A stretch of DNA of 64,000 nucleotides from Anatilimnocola aggregata (GCF_007747655.1 NZ_CP036274.1:6758001-6822000); one strand, 5' to 3'; counted from the stretch's first letter, positions 36,561 to 46,133 are shown. Numbers and translations are program-made. Notes: generated by a model not told the origin, from the sequence alone.

Positions 36561-37226
36561 TCAGGATGCGTCGCGATTGATAAGCACCCGTTGAGCGACT
36601 GCCACACTCAGGGTCGCCGTCGATTCGCCGACCTTCAACGTAATTACGCCCGCTTCCTGGCGGTTCGAAACAACTTGTCCCTGGGCTCCCAACTTCAGCC
36701 CGGTCTCGGCCAGATAGCGGAGAAACTCGGGAGATTGGTCGAGGACTCGTTCGATTCGAAACGACTCGTGCTCCTGCAAATCGGCGAGGCGAATGGTCGG
36801 TGTCGGCGCAAGGGTGCCGTCGGCTTTCGGAATGGGATCGCCATGGGGATCGCAGGCGGGATACTTGAGAAAAGCGTCGATCCGGTCGATCAGCAGATCG
36901 CTCACCGCGTGCTCCATGTTTTCGGCTTCTTCGTGCACTTCGTCCCAAGTGAGGTTGAGTGTCTGCGACAAGAAGAGTTCAATCAGCCGATGTCTGCGCA
37001 GCACCCGCAAAGCCAAGGCACGTCCCGCGTCGGTCAGTTCGGCTCCGCCATAGCGAACGTAGGTTGCGAGGCCAGATTCGCTGAGCGTTTTCAGCATGCT
37101 GGTGACGGTGCTGGGAGATACCTGCAGCGATTCGGCCAATTGACCCGTCGTGGCCGGCCCATCGGCTTGCGCTGAGCTGATCTGATAGATCGTTTTGACA
37201 TAGTTTTCAATCGTCAGACTGGCCAA
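36561..37226 (-). CDS. DtxR/MntR-type metal-dependent repressor
   Basis: This 221-residue protein has a winged helix at the N-terminus (TIENYVKTIYQISSA, then VSPSTVTSMLKTLSESGLATY) and the metal-binding dimer domain (HRLIELFLSQTLNLTWDEVHEEAENMEHAVSD, rich in His and Glu at the expected spacing). The C-terminal part (LAETGLKLGAQGQVV to VAVAQRVLI) looks like a FeoA/SH3-type third domain. Such proteins repress iron or manganese uptake genes when the metal is bound. No uptake gene is next to it; the region upstream is shared with the frameshifted DinB gene. Confidence 0.9.
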   Translation of the reverse strand: MASLTIENYVKTIYQISSAQADGPATTGQLAESLQVSPSTVTSMLKTLSESGLATYVRYGGAELTDAGRALALRVLRRHRLIELFLSQTLNLTWDEVHEEAENMEHAVSDLLIDRIDAFLKYPACDPHGDPIPKADGTLAPTPTIRLADLQEHESFRIERVLDQSPEFLRYLAETGLKLGAQGQVVSNRQEAGVITLKVGESTATLSVAVAQRVLINRDAS

Positions 37227-37316
37227 GGGTCATTGCTCCGAGAGGGAAGAGGTCTGTCGATTGTAAAACGTGAACGGCAGTCGCGAAATCAGTGTTAAGT
37301 TGTGTGAAAAATCATT

Positions 37317-37813
37317 GTGGGAGAAAAACCTGTGGTTGATCAGAGCCTGCTAGCCATGTTCGACGAAGTTCGCGGTTCGCTGCTGGGAGTATTGCAAGGA
37401 GTTGATCAGCAAGCGGCGCTATGGCACCCACCGGGACTGTGCAATCACATTGTGTGGCATGCTGGACACGCGCTGGTGGTGGTCGAATGGCTGACCAAGG
37501 GCCCCCTTGGCTTGGAACCAGAAGTGCCGGCCGGTTGGTTCGAACTCTTCAGCTGGGAGAGTAAACCGGCGGACACACGCGCCTCGCAATATCCTCCGCT
37601 GGCGATCATTGTTGCAGAGTTGCAGGCCCAGCATGTTCGCTTACGAGCGTTGTATGCCGGACTCAGCGAGATTGACCTCAAGGGAAGGCCATTGATGAGC
37701 CAGGTCGCACCGTGCGCGAAGTCATCCTGCACGGCTTGCAGGATGAGGCAGCCCACAAAGGAGAGATTTGGCTGCTGAGAAAACTGTATGCGGTTTCGCA
37801 AACTCCGTCATGA
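37317..37813 (+). pseudogene. DinB-like protein, frameshifted near the 3' end
   Basis: The first 120 residues read as a DinB/YfiT-like four-helix protein (LCNHIVWHAGHALVVVEWL gives one metal-binding His). At about 37680-37690 the family pattern leaves the frame: the original frame runs on to a stop at 37778 with an unlikely Cys-rich end. The -1 frame instead gives VREVILHGLQDEAAHKGEIW with the second and third His positions, stopping at 37813. One base appears to be missing. It is a recent pseudogene or a sequencing error; the surrounding bases are not a standard slippery site. Confidence 0.75.
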
Positions 37814-37833
37814 ACAGGCGACGGAGCGATCGA

Positions 37834-39213
37834 CTACATGTGAGCTTGAGGCAACTTGTCGATGCCGAGGCGCTTCATTTTCTTATAAAGCGTGGTGCGA
37901 TTGATGCCGAGGGCATCGGCCGTGGCGTTGCGATTCCAGCGGTTATTTTCGAGCATTTCGAGAATGATGGCCCGCTCCGGAGCAGCCATCGCTTCTTTGA
38001 GCGCCTTACCGCTGAGGGTTTCGAGCGAAACCGGCTGGCCGGCCGCGATCTGCGGAGGCAGATCATCAATGGTCACTTTGTTCGAACGACCGAGCAGCAC
38101 CGCGCGCTCGATGGTGTTTTGCAACTCACGCACATTGCCGGGCCAGTTATAGCGTTGCATGGCTTGCAAGGCATCGTCGGCGAAGCCTTCGGCCGGTCGG
38201 CCAGCTTCTTCGCAAGTCTTCTGCTGAAAATGGGCTGCCAGCAGTGGGATGTCGGCAATGCGTTCCCGGAGCGAGGGTAGTTCGATGTTGATGACGTTAA
38301 CGCGATAGAACAGGTCCTGACGAAAGCGTCCATCGGCAACTGCTTCGGACAGATCTTCGTTGGTGGCGAGAATGACCCGTGAGTCGACCTTGATCGTCTT
38401 GGTGCTACCCACCGGTTCGAAGTTGAATTCTTGCAGCACTCGCAACAGCTTGACCTGCAAGCTGGGGGAGGCAGTCCCGATTTCGTCGAGAAAAATAGTC
38501 CCCTTGTCCGCTTGCGTGAACTTGCCAATTTTCTCGCCGACTGCACCGGTGAACGAACCAGCCGCATGGCCGAACAATTCACTCTCGAGCAGTGCTTCGG
38601 GCATTGCTCCGCAGGCAACTTCGACGAATGACTGATCGCGCCGCCCGCTACGACGGTGAATGGCCCGCGCCAGCAAACTCTTACCGGTACCGCTTTCGCC
38701 AGTGATGAGAACTGTGGCCCGAGTATCGGCAATGCGATCGACCATGTCGTAAACGCGTTGCATGCGGTGATCGTGGCCGACAATGCTCTCCAAGCCGAAG
38801 CGGAGATCCAGTTGGGCCTTCAGGTGTTGGTTTTCGACCAGCACCTTGTTTTGCGAGAGGGCACGCTGAATCGACATTTCCAACTCTTCGTCGATCAGCG
38901 GCTTCGTCAGCAGATCGAACGCGCCAGCACGCAGCGCTTCAATGCCCGTTTCAACGGTCCCGTAGCCAGTCAAGAGGATGACCATCAGGTCGGGCTTATT
39001 TTGGCGGCACCACGCCAAAACGTCGAAGCCGTCGCCATCATCCAGTCGAATGTCAGCAATCACCAGGTCCAACTGCTCTTTGCGAAGTTGCTCGAAGGCG
39101 GTCGTGCAACTGCGCGCCGTCAGGACAAAATACCCCTGTTCGCGGAGCCAGGTGGCCATTGAATCGAGCAGGTGCGAATCGTCATCAACAAGTAGTAGCC
39201 GTCCCGACTTCAT
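37834..39213 (-). CDS. NtrC-type sigma-54-dependent response regulator
   Basis: The start is the ATG at 39213 (MKSGRLLLVDDD), so the receiver begins at once. The 459-residue protein has a receiver with Asp54 (IADIRL) and Lys104 (LTKPL), an AAA+ domain with Walker A GESGTGKS (172-179) and Walker B TIFLDEIG (239-246), and a Fis-type HTH at the end (RNATADALGINRTTLYKKMKRL). The sigma-54 contact loop is GSFTGA (219-224) where GAFTGA is standard. It activates sigma-54 promoters after phosphorylation. No partner histidine kinase is adjacent, and a NarL-type regulator is divergent. Confidence 0.93.
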   Translation of the reverse strand: MKSGRLLLVDDDSHLLDSMATWLREQGYFVLTARSCTTAFEQLRKEQLDLVIADIRLDDGDGFDVLAWCRQNKPDLMVILLTGYGTVETGIEALRAGAFDLLTKPLIDEELEMSIQRALSQNKVLVENQHLKAQLDLRFGLESIVGHDHRMQRVYDMVDRIADTRATVLITGESGTGKSLLARAIHRRSGRRDQSFVEVACGAMPEALLESELFGHAAGSFTGAVGEKIGKFTQADKGTIFLDEIGTASPSLQVKLLRVLQEFNFEPVGSTKTIKVDSRVILATNEDLSEAVADGRFRQDLFYRVNVINIELPSLRERIADIPLLAAHFQQKTCEEAGRPAEGFADDALQAMQRYNWPGNVRELQNTIERAVLLGRSNKVTIDDLPPQIAAGQPVSLETLSGKALKEAMAAPERAIILEMLENNRWNRNATADALGINRTTLYKKMKRLGIDKLPQAHM

Positions 39214-39761
39214 GGCGTGGCATCCAGGGGGAGCAAAATGGAACAGATTGAGGTGCTCTAAGTGGTCAAAATCCTGCAAACGGCTTTGCGACCTACCGCA
39301 GAATGGTTGGGACGGCGGTTACCCGCCCCTTGCTGTCAGCGTGCGGACGACGAACAATGAGTTCGTCCGTTGGATATGTAGGTTGAGCAACGATGTTGGT
39401 CAAATCCCACGCTAGTTGTTGAAAAGCAACACGAGACTTAGTGGAGACTGGTGATCGGTGCGTAACCGCTTGTGCGGCTTGTGATTCGGCAACCGAACAT
39501 CAAATAGACCGATTTTTCGGAACAACCCGCAAATTGCTCGCCTGCTCCCCCACCAAAGCATAGGATGAGTAGACGATTGAGCCGCCTTTTTCTCGGCTGA
39601 CGGATTTACGTGAGTAAGAATTATTTTTAGGATTTGACGCCGGGGCTTTAGGAATCGCGATACACCGGTCGAAGCGGTTTCGGGGGCAGAGTTCAACCTA
39701 AAGCGGGCGAAAGCAACTTGTGTGTTTCTAATCGAAGGTACGGGGCAGTGAAGGGCCGCTT
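39214..39761. other. Intergenic region between two response regulators
   Basis: This is 548 bp between divergent regulator genes, presumably with both promoters. No convincing small gene, tRNA, terminator or sigma-54 promoter (TGGC-N8-TGC) was found on inspection. A 94-codon minus-strand frame (39412-39696) lacks protein-like character. Confidence 0.4.
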
Positions 39762-40394
39762 ATGACCATTAGTTTGCTAATCGCTGACGACCACGAGGTC
39801 ATCCGCACGGGTGTTAAGTCCATGCTCGAGGGTTCGGACATTCAGGTAGTGGCGGAAGCCGCGACCGGAAACCAAGCCATCGAACAAACGGTAAAGCACC
39901 ACCCGGACGTGGTGCTGCTGGACGTCCGCATGCCAGAGACCGACGGTCTCGAAGCACTGGAGCGGATCATCGACCGCTCGCCGAGAACCAAGGTTGTCAT
40001 GCTCACTGGGCACGACAATCCCACCTACATCGCTCGCGCGGTGGCACTCGGAGCTGCTGGGTACCTGCTGAAGGATTCGCCCCGTGATGCGATCCTGGGA
40101 GCCATCAACCGCGCTCACACCGGTTTGCCGCCGGACAGCGAGAGCCTGATGGGCCGGGTGAAGAACACGATGGCGCGCCGTCGTCCCACCTACGACGAGG
40201 ACATCCCACTCACCAATCGCGAAGTGCAGGTGCTGCGTCATGTGGCGCTCGGCCTGAGCAATCGCGAAATCGGCCGCTCGCTGGAAATCAGCATCGAAAC
40301 GGTCAAAGAGCACGTGCAGAATATCCTGCGCAAGCTCGAAGCTGGCGATCGCACCGAAGCGGCCGTGTGGGCCGTGAAAAAAGGCTTGGTTTAA
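39762..40394 (+). CDS. NarL/FixJ-type response regulator
   Basis: This 210-residue protein has a receiver (ISLLIADDHEVIRTG) with Asp54 (VLLDVRMPETDG) and Lys in LLKDSPRD, and a C-terminal LuxR-type HTH (about 145-205: LTNREVQVLRHVALGLSNRE). It is a transcription factor switched on by phosphorylation. It lacks an adjacent kinase and ends in a clear terminator. Length is normal for the family. Confidence 0.93.
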   Translation: MTISLLIADDHEVIRTGVKSMLEGSDIQVVAEAATGNQAIEQTVKHHPDVVLLDVRMPETDGLEALERIIDRSPRTKVVMLTGHDNPTYIARAVALGAAGYLLKDSPRDAILGAINRAHTGLPPDSESLMGRVKNTMARRRPTYDEDIPLTNREVQVLRHVALGLSNREIGRSLEISIETVKEHVQNILRKLEAGDRTEAAVWAVKKGLV

Positions 40395-40443
40395 GCCTCT
40401 TTTCGCTCGGCAGTACGCTGACTAGATCGACTCAAGCAAGCAA

Positions 40444-40471
40444 AGCCTCCGGCAGTTCCGGAGGCTTTTTT
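40444..40471 (+). terminator. Intrinsic terminator of the NarL-type gene
   Basis: AGCCTCCGG (40444-40452) pairs with CCGGAGGCT (40458-40466) over a 5-nt loop, followed by a run of six T residues. It is a textbook rho-independent terminator 50 bases after the stop. The convergent xerC gene ends on its other side. Confidence 0.92.
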
Positions 40472-40481
40472 CGTTGGCCAA

Positions 40482-41387
40482 TTACGATACACGAGCTCGC
40501 GGGTGAGCCCGTTCATAGACGGCCTTCAGCCCCGCAGTGCTGACATGGGTATAGATTTGGGTCGTTACCAGGCTCTTGTGACCCAGTAGTTCCTGCACAC
40601 TTCGAATGTCAGCTCCGCGGTCGAGTAAATGGGTCGCAAAGCTGTGCCGCAACGTGTGGGGCGTCGTTCGCAGGTCGAGTCCGGTGGTCTTCAGATACTT
40701 CTCGAGCATTCGCGCCACACTGCGTGTAGTTAGCCGCCGACCAAACTTGTTGGTGAAAACTGGCGCGAGGGGTCCCTGCTTCTCTTTCGGAGAGAGGACA
40801 CGCACTTTCAGCCAGCGCCGGAGCGCCGCGATCGCAAACGAACCGAGTGGGGCGAGGCGTTCTTTGCGGCCTTTGCCGCGAATGCGGACGATCGACTCGG
40901 TCAGGTCGAGGTCGCCGCTGTTCATCCCCACCACTTCACTCACGCGGAGCCCGGCTGAGTAAGTGACTTCGAGGATCGCGCGATCGCGCAGGCCCATCGT
41001 TTGGCCAGCTGGCGGGGCGTCCAGCAGCTGGCCAATCTCGTCGCCCGAAAGGAAGTGAGGCAACTTGCGATCCGGCCGCGGGTTACGCAGGGGCTTAGCG
41101 GGGTTATTCTGGGCGATCCCTTCGCGCTGGGCGAACTTGAAGAACGTTCGTAGCGAGGCAAGTCGCCGAGAAATGGACGTTTTCGCATAGCCGGCCTCGT
41201 GCATGGCCGAGACATAGCCGCGGAGATCGAGGGGAGTGATTTCCGCAGGATCAGCAGGCCGCTGATAGGCCTGTCCGAGGTATTCATCGAGCGCGACCAG
41301 GTCTTCGCGATACGACTTGACCGTCAAGTCGGCTGCATTCCGTTCAACCGTCAGGAACTGCAGAAACTGATCAATGGCCGCTTTCAT
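40482..41387 (-). CDS. xerC: Tyrosine recombinase XerC
   Basis: XerC with XerD resolves chromosome dimers at dif. This 301-residue protein (ATG 41387) has the N-terminal core-binding domain and the full catalytic set: Arg148 (SAGLRVSE), Lys172 (RGKGRKER), His244 and Arg247 (HTLRHSFATH), His270 (LLGHKS) and Tyr279 (QIYTHVS). Length and the absence of mobile-element genes nearby favour the housekeeping XerC role over a phage integrase. It is the last gene of a three-gene minus-strand unit. Confidence 0.92.
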   Translation of the reverse strand: MKAAIDQFLQFLTVERNAADLTVKSYREDLVALDEYLGQAYQRPADPAEITPLDLRGYVSAMHEAGYAKTSISRRLASLRTFFKFAQREGIAQNNPAKPLRNPRPDRKLPHFLSGDEIGQLLDAPPAGQTMGLRDRAILEVTYSAGLRVSEVVGMNSGDLDLTESIVRIRGKGRKERLAPLGSFAIAALRRWLKVRVLSPKEKQGPLAPVFTNKFGRRLTTRSVARMLEKYLKTTGLDLRTTPHTLRHSFATHLLDRGADIRSVQELLGHKSLVTTQIYTHVSTAGLKAVYERAHPRARVS

Positions 41388-41445
41388 GGTCGGCACCTGT
41401 CCGATGTCCATCCGCGCTGAATCCGCAATCTAACGGACAGGACAC

Positions 41446-41838
41446 TTAGGCTTCTTCGCCAGTACTGTCGGTTGCGCTGTCGGTGGGAAGAGAAAGTTTG
41501 AAGCGGGGGCGATGCGGGGCCGGTACTGCAGCCGAGCCCGCATCGGTGCGGGTAGTGGCAGCCTTGGCTTCTTCGGCGGCTTCGCTTTCGGGCACCGTGC
41601 TGCGAATTCGCTGGCTCAGCACAGCGGCGTCGTACCAGCTGAAGCTCAGTTCAGGATTCGAAGCGAACCGACCCAAGGTTCGGAGTGCTTCGGCGCGGCG
41701 GTCATCATCGAACAAGAAGATGTACCGCTCTTCGCCCTTCACTAGCGCCAGTACGTTGATATCTTGACTCACGAAGCGGAACTCCTGGTGGCTGCCAGCG
41801 CTGTCACTGCTGCGGTAGAACGATTCCGCTGCGGACAA
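41446..41838 (-). CDS. Unknown protein upstream of xerC
   Basis: This 130-residue protein seems to use a TTG start at 41838 (MSAAESFYRSSDSAG); no ATG is available in frame. The middle (FVSQDINVLALVKGEERYIFLFDDDRRAEALRTLGRFASNPELSFSW) is protein-like; the C-terminal 45 residues are low complexity and probably disordered. It lies 58 bases before xerC and 38 bases after the lipoprotein gene. No family was recognised. Confidence 0.6.
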   Translation of the reverse strand: MSAAESFYRSSDSAGSHQEFRFVSQDINVLALVKGEERYIFLFDDDRRAEALRTLGRFASNPELSFSWYDAAVLSQRIRSTVPESEAAEEAKAATTRTDAGSAAVPAPHRPRFKLSLPTDSATDSTGEEA

Positions 41839-41876
41839 CTGAAACCTGACAAAAGAGGAAGCCGGTTACCGCATTC

Positions 41877-42899
41877 CTATCGGCTAATCGGCCAGCGCCA
41901 CGCCACTCGGGACTCACCAGCCCCACCTCTCGCTGCGAGCGTTTCCGTCACGTGCAAATAGCAACAAAAACGGATGAAATCGCTAGGACGTTGAAGATAA
42001 GTTTGCCAGCCGCCGAAACGGGCGTCGTCGCGGGTCTCGTAGTAGTGTTCTAATCGCTGGGTAAACTCTGAGTCCTGGCCATGATAAATTCGCGTGTGCG
42101 TGATGATTGGATCGTATTGCGGACGTAAATCAGGCGGATTTTCCGTGGGCCCGAGCGGAATGAAGCCGCGCGGATCGGGCCAGGGCGGAGTCGGTTCATG
42201 CCCATCGGCAACAGCAGTGTCTGTGCTGGTAGTGGCACTTGCCTGACGAATGGCTGACTCTGCAGATGGTGCCTGTTTTGCGGCTATTTTTCCGTCACTG
42301 CCACTCGCTGGCGCTGCTCGCAGTGCAGGATCATCAAACTTGGGCGTTTGAGTTTTTAGTTGCTCGCGTGCTAAGGCAAACTCTGCTTCGCGCACGAGTG
42401 CTGACGGAATGAACTCTTCTTCCGCCGTTCCCCAGGGCAGGCCATAGCCTGCGGGAATTGGATGAAAGCCAGGGTTGGCTGCGTACCAATCGACCGAGAG
42501 TCCGATGCGCGGTGGATAGTAAGGCGAGTATTCCGTCACGGACCCCACAATGATTGCATCGACATGCATCAGCCGGGCAAGTTCCTGGAAGTCGGCACTC
42601 GTTCGCGGTTGTAGTTTGCTGGCTTGCAGAAATCGACGGGAGACGCCGACCGGCATCACTTCAAAACCGGGGATATTCTGCAGTTCGTTGTAGTAGGCGA
42701 TAGCAAGTTCATCGCCATCGACCGTGGGCTCTTTGCTCTGATTAAAAAATGGCAGAATCGCGATGCGGTGCAACTGCGGGAACGGATTGTGATAGACCGG
42801 ATGCACGTGGCGGTCGGGAATCGCCGCGCAGCCCGTGCAGAGCAGCGCAGTGATTGCGATGACAGCAAGGACAGCGGCATTTCGCACAGCAGGGAGCAT
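41877..42899 (-). CDS. Lipoprotein, CsgG/GNA1162-like fold
   Basis: This 340-residue protein has a lipobox at Cys24 (IAITALLCTGCAAIPDR). Residues 40-150 (RIAILPFFNQSKEPTVDGDELAIAYYNELQNIPGFEVMPVGV, then ADFQELARLMHVDAIIVGSVTEYSPYYPPRIGLSV) follow the CsgG/GNA1162-like pattern of envelope lipoproteins that assemble with outer-membrane partners. A Pro/Ala-rich part follows at about 215-260. It heads the unit that ends with xerC. Confidence 0.65.
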   Translation of the reverse strand: MLPAVRNAAVLAVIAITALLCTGCAAIPDRHVHPVYHNPFPQLHRIAILPFFNQSKEPTVDGDELAIAYYNELQNIPGFEVMPVGVSRRFLQASKLQPRTSADFQELARLMHVDAIIVGSVTEYSPYYPPRIGLSVDWYAANPGFHPIPAGYGLPWGTAEEEFIPSALVREAEFALAREQLKTQTPKFDDPALRAAPASGSDGKIAAKQAPSAESAIRQASATTSTDTAVADGHEPTPPWPDPRGFIPLGPTENPPDLRPQYDPIITHTRIYHGQDSEFTQRLEHYYETRDDARFGGWQTYLQRPSDFIRFCCYLHVTETLAARGGAGESRVAWRWPISR

Positions 42900-43022
42900 C
42901 GACGAAGGTCATCCGTACTAGCAGCGACCGCGCGCAGGAGAAATCCAGGCGCGCAATGTCCGCAGTGTCGGCTTTATCGTCAAACTCCGCGCAGTCGCTC
43001 CAATCAAACAGGGCAGCTGTTG

Positions 43023-45887
43023 CTACTTTCCAGCTGGTGCTAGCGATAGCGTCGCAGCAGCCCCGGATTCACGGATTCGTAGCAACATGGGTAGCGTGGT
43101 CTGATTCCCTTCCACGTTTGCAGTCGCCTGGAACTGGCGGTCCTGGCTTCGCACCCACGGCTCGGCCCGCAAAGAAATCATGCGCTCGGTTTGGCCTTCG
43201 GGGATGAGTACGCCACTCAAGCCGATGTCTTCGACAATGACCCCGTGCGGCAAATTACCGACGTCGAAGGCCACGCGATCTTTGAAGCCGTTGCGTTCGA
43301 TTCGCAGTTTGCAAGTGACGCTGCCGCCGGGAACAAGTGTTAGCTCCGGCAATGTGGAGATGGCTTCGGCTGGTTTCTCATTGCCACCCAGTTCGAGAAA
43401 GGCGAGCAACTTCGGCTTATCGGCGCGTTTGATCGTTCCGAGCGAACCAGCATCCTTAGTTCGCTCTTCGCCGGCGACCACGGCAGTGGCAGTGATTTTC
43501 GAACTCTTCTCGTTCTCCGGCGTCGGCGCTGCCGCATCTGCGGCACAGTTGATGACGCCTTGAGCTTCGTACAAGCCGGCCGCAATGATCACCGGCGAGG
43601 TGACTTGAAACCCCGGAGGGAGTCCGGTGATTTCGAGCCGGATTGGTCCCATGAAGTGGTCGGTCCGTTCCGCCTTTACGGTGAATGTCTTGCCGCTGCC
43701 CGCGTTAATCGTGGGGTTCATGCCCGTGACCGTCACTTTGAAATCAGGCTGCGGCCGACGACCGATGAGTTGATACTTGAACTTGTCGCCCGCGAAGCCA
43801 CGCACGTCGCTGACGCGAACCAGATATTCGCCTGATTCCGGCGCGACGAACGTCACCTGCGAATCCTTACCCAGTTTCCTCGTAGCCTGATCGTCGTTTT
43901 CATAATTCAGCGTGAAGACCGGCAAACCATTGTTGGGTAGCTGGGTACCGACCGGGTACGGCACCACGATGTAGCCCGGTTCGCCTAGTGCGTGCGCACG
44001 GCTGGTGGTCTCAAAGAATGTGAATCGATTGCCATTCTCGGGATAGAACTGCCCGTCGGCATCGGGCCCACGTCGCTGCTGAAAGTGCTTGATAACCTCA
44101 CCATTGAGATAGACATATTCGTTGAGCAGCAACTCTTCATAATTCTTCAGTCGAACACCGCGTTGGTCACTGTTCATGCCGCGGAACTCGATCTCCGTAT
44201 CGCGCACGCCGCGCAGCAGCACTCGGGGAACAGGATTGCCCGCTGCATCGAGGATTTCCAGTTTGCTATCGAGCTGCGAACCGGAGCGGGCGGCATTGGT
44301 TTCGAAGATCCACTGGTCTCCCTTGGTGGCTTGAAAGCGGAAGAGGTCGGCATCGACGGCTGGCGTTTGACTTTGAATAACTCCGCTGACCACCCCGGGC
44401 AGTTTCCATTCCTGGGCTTGATCGGGTTGGTCGTTGGGTTCCACCTCTGTTGACTGTGAAAGTTTATCAAGCGCCGGTTGCTCGCCGTAGTTCACCTCCG
44501 GGGGCGTTTCAGCTGCGATGGCTATTGCAGTGACTGAAGCCTGCGCAGGTGGTTCGATCGGCAGGGTCGCAGTAGTGCCGTCGATGCGCCCCACCACCAC
44601 GCGATTGCCAGCTGGCAACATGCCCAGGCCGCTGGCCCAATCGGGCTGCTTGGCCAAGGTTTGCCGAATCGTCAAATCGGCCGCGTTCCAAACTTTGATT
44701 AGTCGATCTTCGCCCGTGGAGATCAACGTCTTTCCATCCGTCGACCAGGCCAGCCGAAGAACGGGCGTCTCGTGCGCGAACTGTGAACTGATGAGCGGAT
44801 TGGTCCCTTCCTTCGCATCGCTACTCAGTTGCCAAATACGAATGCGGTTATCAACTCCAGCCGCTGCAACTTGGTTCCCTTCTGGATGAAATGCCAGCGT
44901 ATAAAGTTCCTTGGTCGCCTCTTTGAGCGTGTCGAGTCGCTCGCCCGTGGCGACGTTCCACAATTTGACCGTGCGGTCGCCACTACAGCTGGCCAGCAGT
45001 TTGCCATCGCGACGAAAAGCCAGTTCAAACACGGCTCCGTTGTGCCCCTCAAGCTTCTTCAGCAGTTCGCCGCTGCTGGTTTCCCACAACAGAATCAGGC
45101 CATCGTAGCCGCCAGTTGCCAGCACACTGCGGTCGGGACTGAGACGCACAGCGTACAGGCTGTCCTTATGTCCCTGCACCATTTTCACCAGGGAACGGTC
45201 GGCGACATTCCAGATGCGAGCTTCGCCGAATAAACCCGGTTCGCCCGCTCCAGCAACAAGCCATTGGCCATCTTCGGAGAACGAAACCGAATTCACGCTG
45301 CCGCGGTGGCCCAACAAATGTTGCGTCGGCGCTGGTACAGCTTTGCTCCCCTCGGCTGCGACCAATTCCACTTCGCCATGTCGCGCCAGGGCAACCAAGG
45401 CGCCCACGGGCGAAACTGCGACTGCGTTCACACTTTGCCGCACTGGCGCGAGCAGCTTGATCTGCGGAGCGACGAGCACGGTTGGGTCGGGCGCAGCGCC
45501 GCTGGGACCTTTGGCGCCGGCATCGATCCAAGCTCGCAACGTGGCTAGTTCAGCAGCCGATGGTGGATCGCTATCTTTCGGCGGCATCGCGGGCTGGGCT
45601 TTGCCGGTCAGGACTAAAATCATCCGGCTGAGTTCGCTGTGCCCCGGCGTAATGATCGCCCCTTTCGCGCCACCCTTCAGCAGCGCCGGGTAGCTTTGCA
45701 GCGATAGTTTCCCTTCGGGTTCGTCGTCGCTATGACAGCTGGTGCAATACTTGTTGAGCACCGGCTGCACCTGTTTGGCGTAGTCGGGGGCATCGGCAGC
45801 GAGGATGACTTGCCGGTATATAAACGCCATTCCCAAGGCGAAAGCAAATAGCAGAAATTTCTTTCGGATCGAACAAAAAAAATCCAT
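43023..45887 (-). CDS. Cytochrome c-like, WD40 and PPC-domain protein
   Basis: This 954-residue protein has a signal anchor and then a haem motif CTSCH (LNKYCTSCHSDDEPEGKLSL) in a planctomycete cytochrome domain. A WD40 propeller runs from about residue 155 to 480 with repeats such as GHRGSVNSVSFSEDG and GHKDSLYAVRLSPD. Residues about 490-700 look like PPC-type beta domains. It is a periplasmic or surface protein of unknown role; the planctomycete cytochrome families are thought to take part in degradation of carbohydrates or in redox chemistry. It is the last gene of the minus-strand operon that starts with DUF1501 at 50341. Confidence 0.83.
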   Translation of the reverse strand: MDFFCSIRKKFLLFAFALGMAFIYRQVILAADAPDYAKQVQPVLNKYCTSCHSDDEPEGKLSLQSYPALLKGGAKGAIITPGHSELSRMILVLTGKAQPAMPPKDSDPPSAAELATLRAWIDAGAKGPSGAAPDPTVLVAPQIKLLAPVRQSVNAVAVSPVGALVALARHGEVELVAAEGSKAVPAPTQHLLGHRGSVNSVSFSEDGQWLVAGAGEPGLFGEARIWNVADRSLVKMVQGHKDSLYAVRLSPDRSVLATGGYDGLILLWETSSGELLKKLEGHNGAVFELAFRRDGKLLASCSGDRTVKLWNVATGERLDTLKEATKELYTLAFHPEGNQVAAAGVDNRIRIWQLSSDAKEGTNPLISSQFAHETPVLRLAWSTDGKTLISTGEDRLIKVWNAADLTIRQTLAKQPDWASGLGMLPAGNRVVVGRIDGTTATLPIEPPAQASVTAIAIAAETPPEVNYGEQPALDKLSQSTEVEPNDQPDQAQEWKLPGVVSGVIQSQTPAVDADLFRFQATKGDQWIFETNAARSGSQLDSKLEILDAAGNPVPRVLLRGVRDTEIEFRGMNSDQRGVRLKNYEELLLNEYVYLNGEVIKHFQQRRGPDADGQFYPENGNRFTFFETTSRAHALGEPGYIVVPYPVGTQLPNNGLPVFTLNYENDDQATRKLGKDSQVTFVAPESGEYLVRVSDVRGFAGDKFKYQLIGRRPQPDFKVTVTGMNPTINAGSGKTFTVKAERTDHFMGPIRLEITGLPPGFQVTSPVIIAAGLYEAQGVINCAADAAAPTPENEKSSKITATAVVAGEERTKDAGSLGTIKRADKPKLLAFLELGGNEKPAEAISTLPELTLVPGGSVTCKLRIERNGFKDRVAFDVGNLPHGVIVEDIGLSGVLIPEGQTERMISLRAEPWVRSQDRQFQATANVEGNQTTLPMLLRIRESGAAATLSLAPAGK

Positions 45888-45898
45888 GAGTAGTTGCC

Positions 45899-46123
45899 TT
45901 AGCTGCGGCAGAGATATGCGATGTGGGCGATATCGATCCAGAAGATGACCAGCCGTGTCGAATTAACATCCCGGACTTGCCGGGTTCCAAACGCTACAAA
46001 ACGCTCGTTTAAAATCAACTGATCAGGGTGCTTCACCTCGAATTGGTCGCTGTTGTCGAGAACCATCACGAATGGCTTGAAAGGCACCCGCCTCATGATG
46101 GCCTCAAAATCCTCCAGGTGCAT
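45899..46123 (-). CDS. Small unknown protein, paralogue of its upstream neighbour
   Basis: This 74-residue protein starts at ATG 46123 (MHLEDFEAIMRRVPFKPFVM). A TTG 30 bases upstream would overlap the preceding gene. The pattern PFKPFVMVLDNSDQFEVKHP and QLILNERFVAFGTR is matched by the neighbour encoded directly upstream (PFQPFRVTTVSHESYEVQHP and LILIGDEEVTIGLP). The two genes are 10 bases apart and look like an old tandem duplication. No known family was identified; both are probably cytoplasmic. Confidence 0.65.
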   Translation of the reverse strand: MHLEDFEAIMRRVPFKPFVMVLDNSDQFEVKHPDQLILNERFVAFGTRQVRDVNSTRLVIFWIDIAHIAYLCRS

Positions 46124-46133
46124 AAGTTCGCTT

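Noticed and set aside
39412-39696. 94-codon minus-strand frame between the two response regulators
   Set aside because: No ribosome binding site, motif or coding character; the region is better read as a double promoter region.
40482-41387. Tyrosine recombinase as sign of an integrated element
   Set aside because: Residues, length and neighbours fit housekeeping XerC; there are no phage or plasmid genes and no att-like direct repeats beside it.
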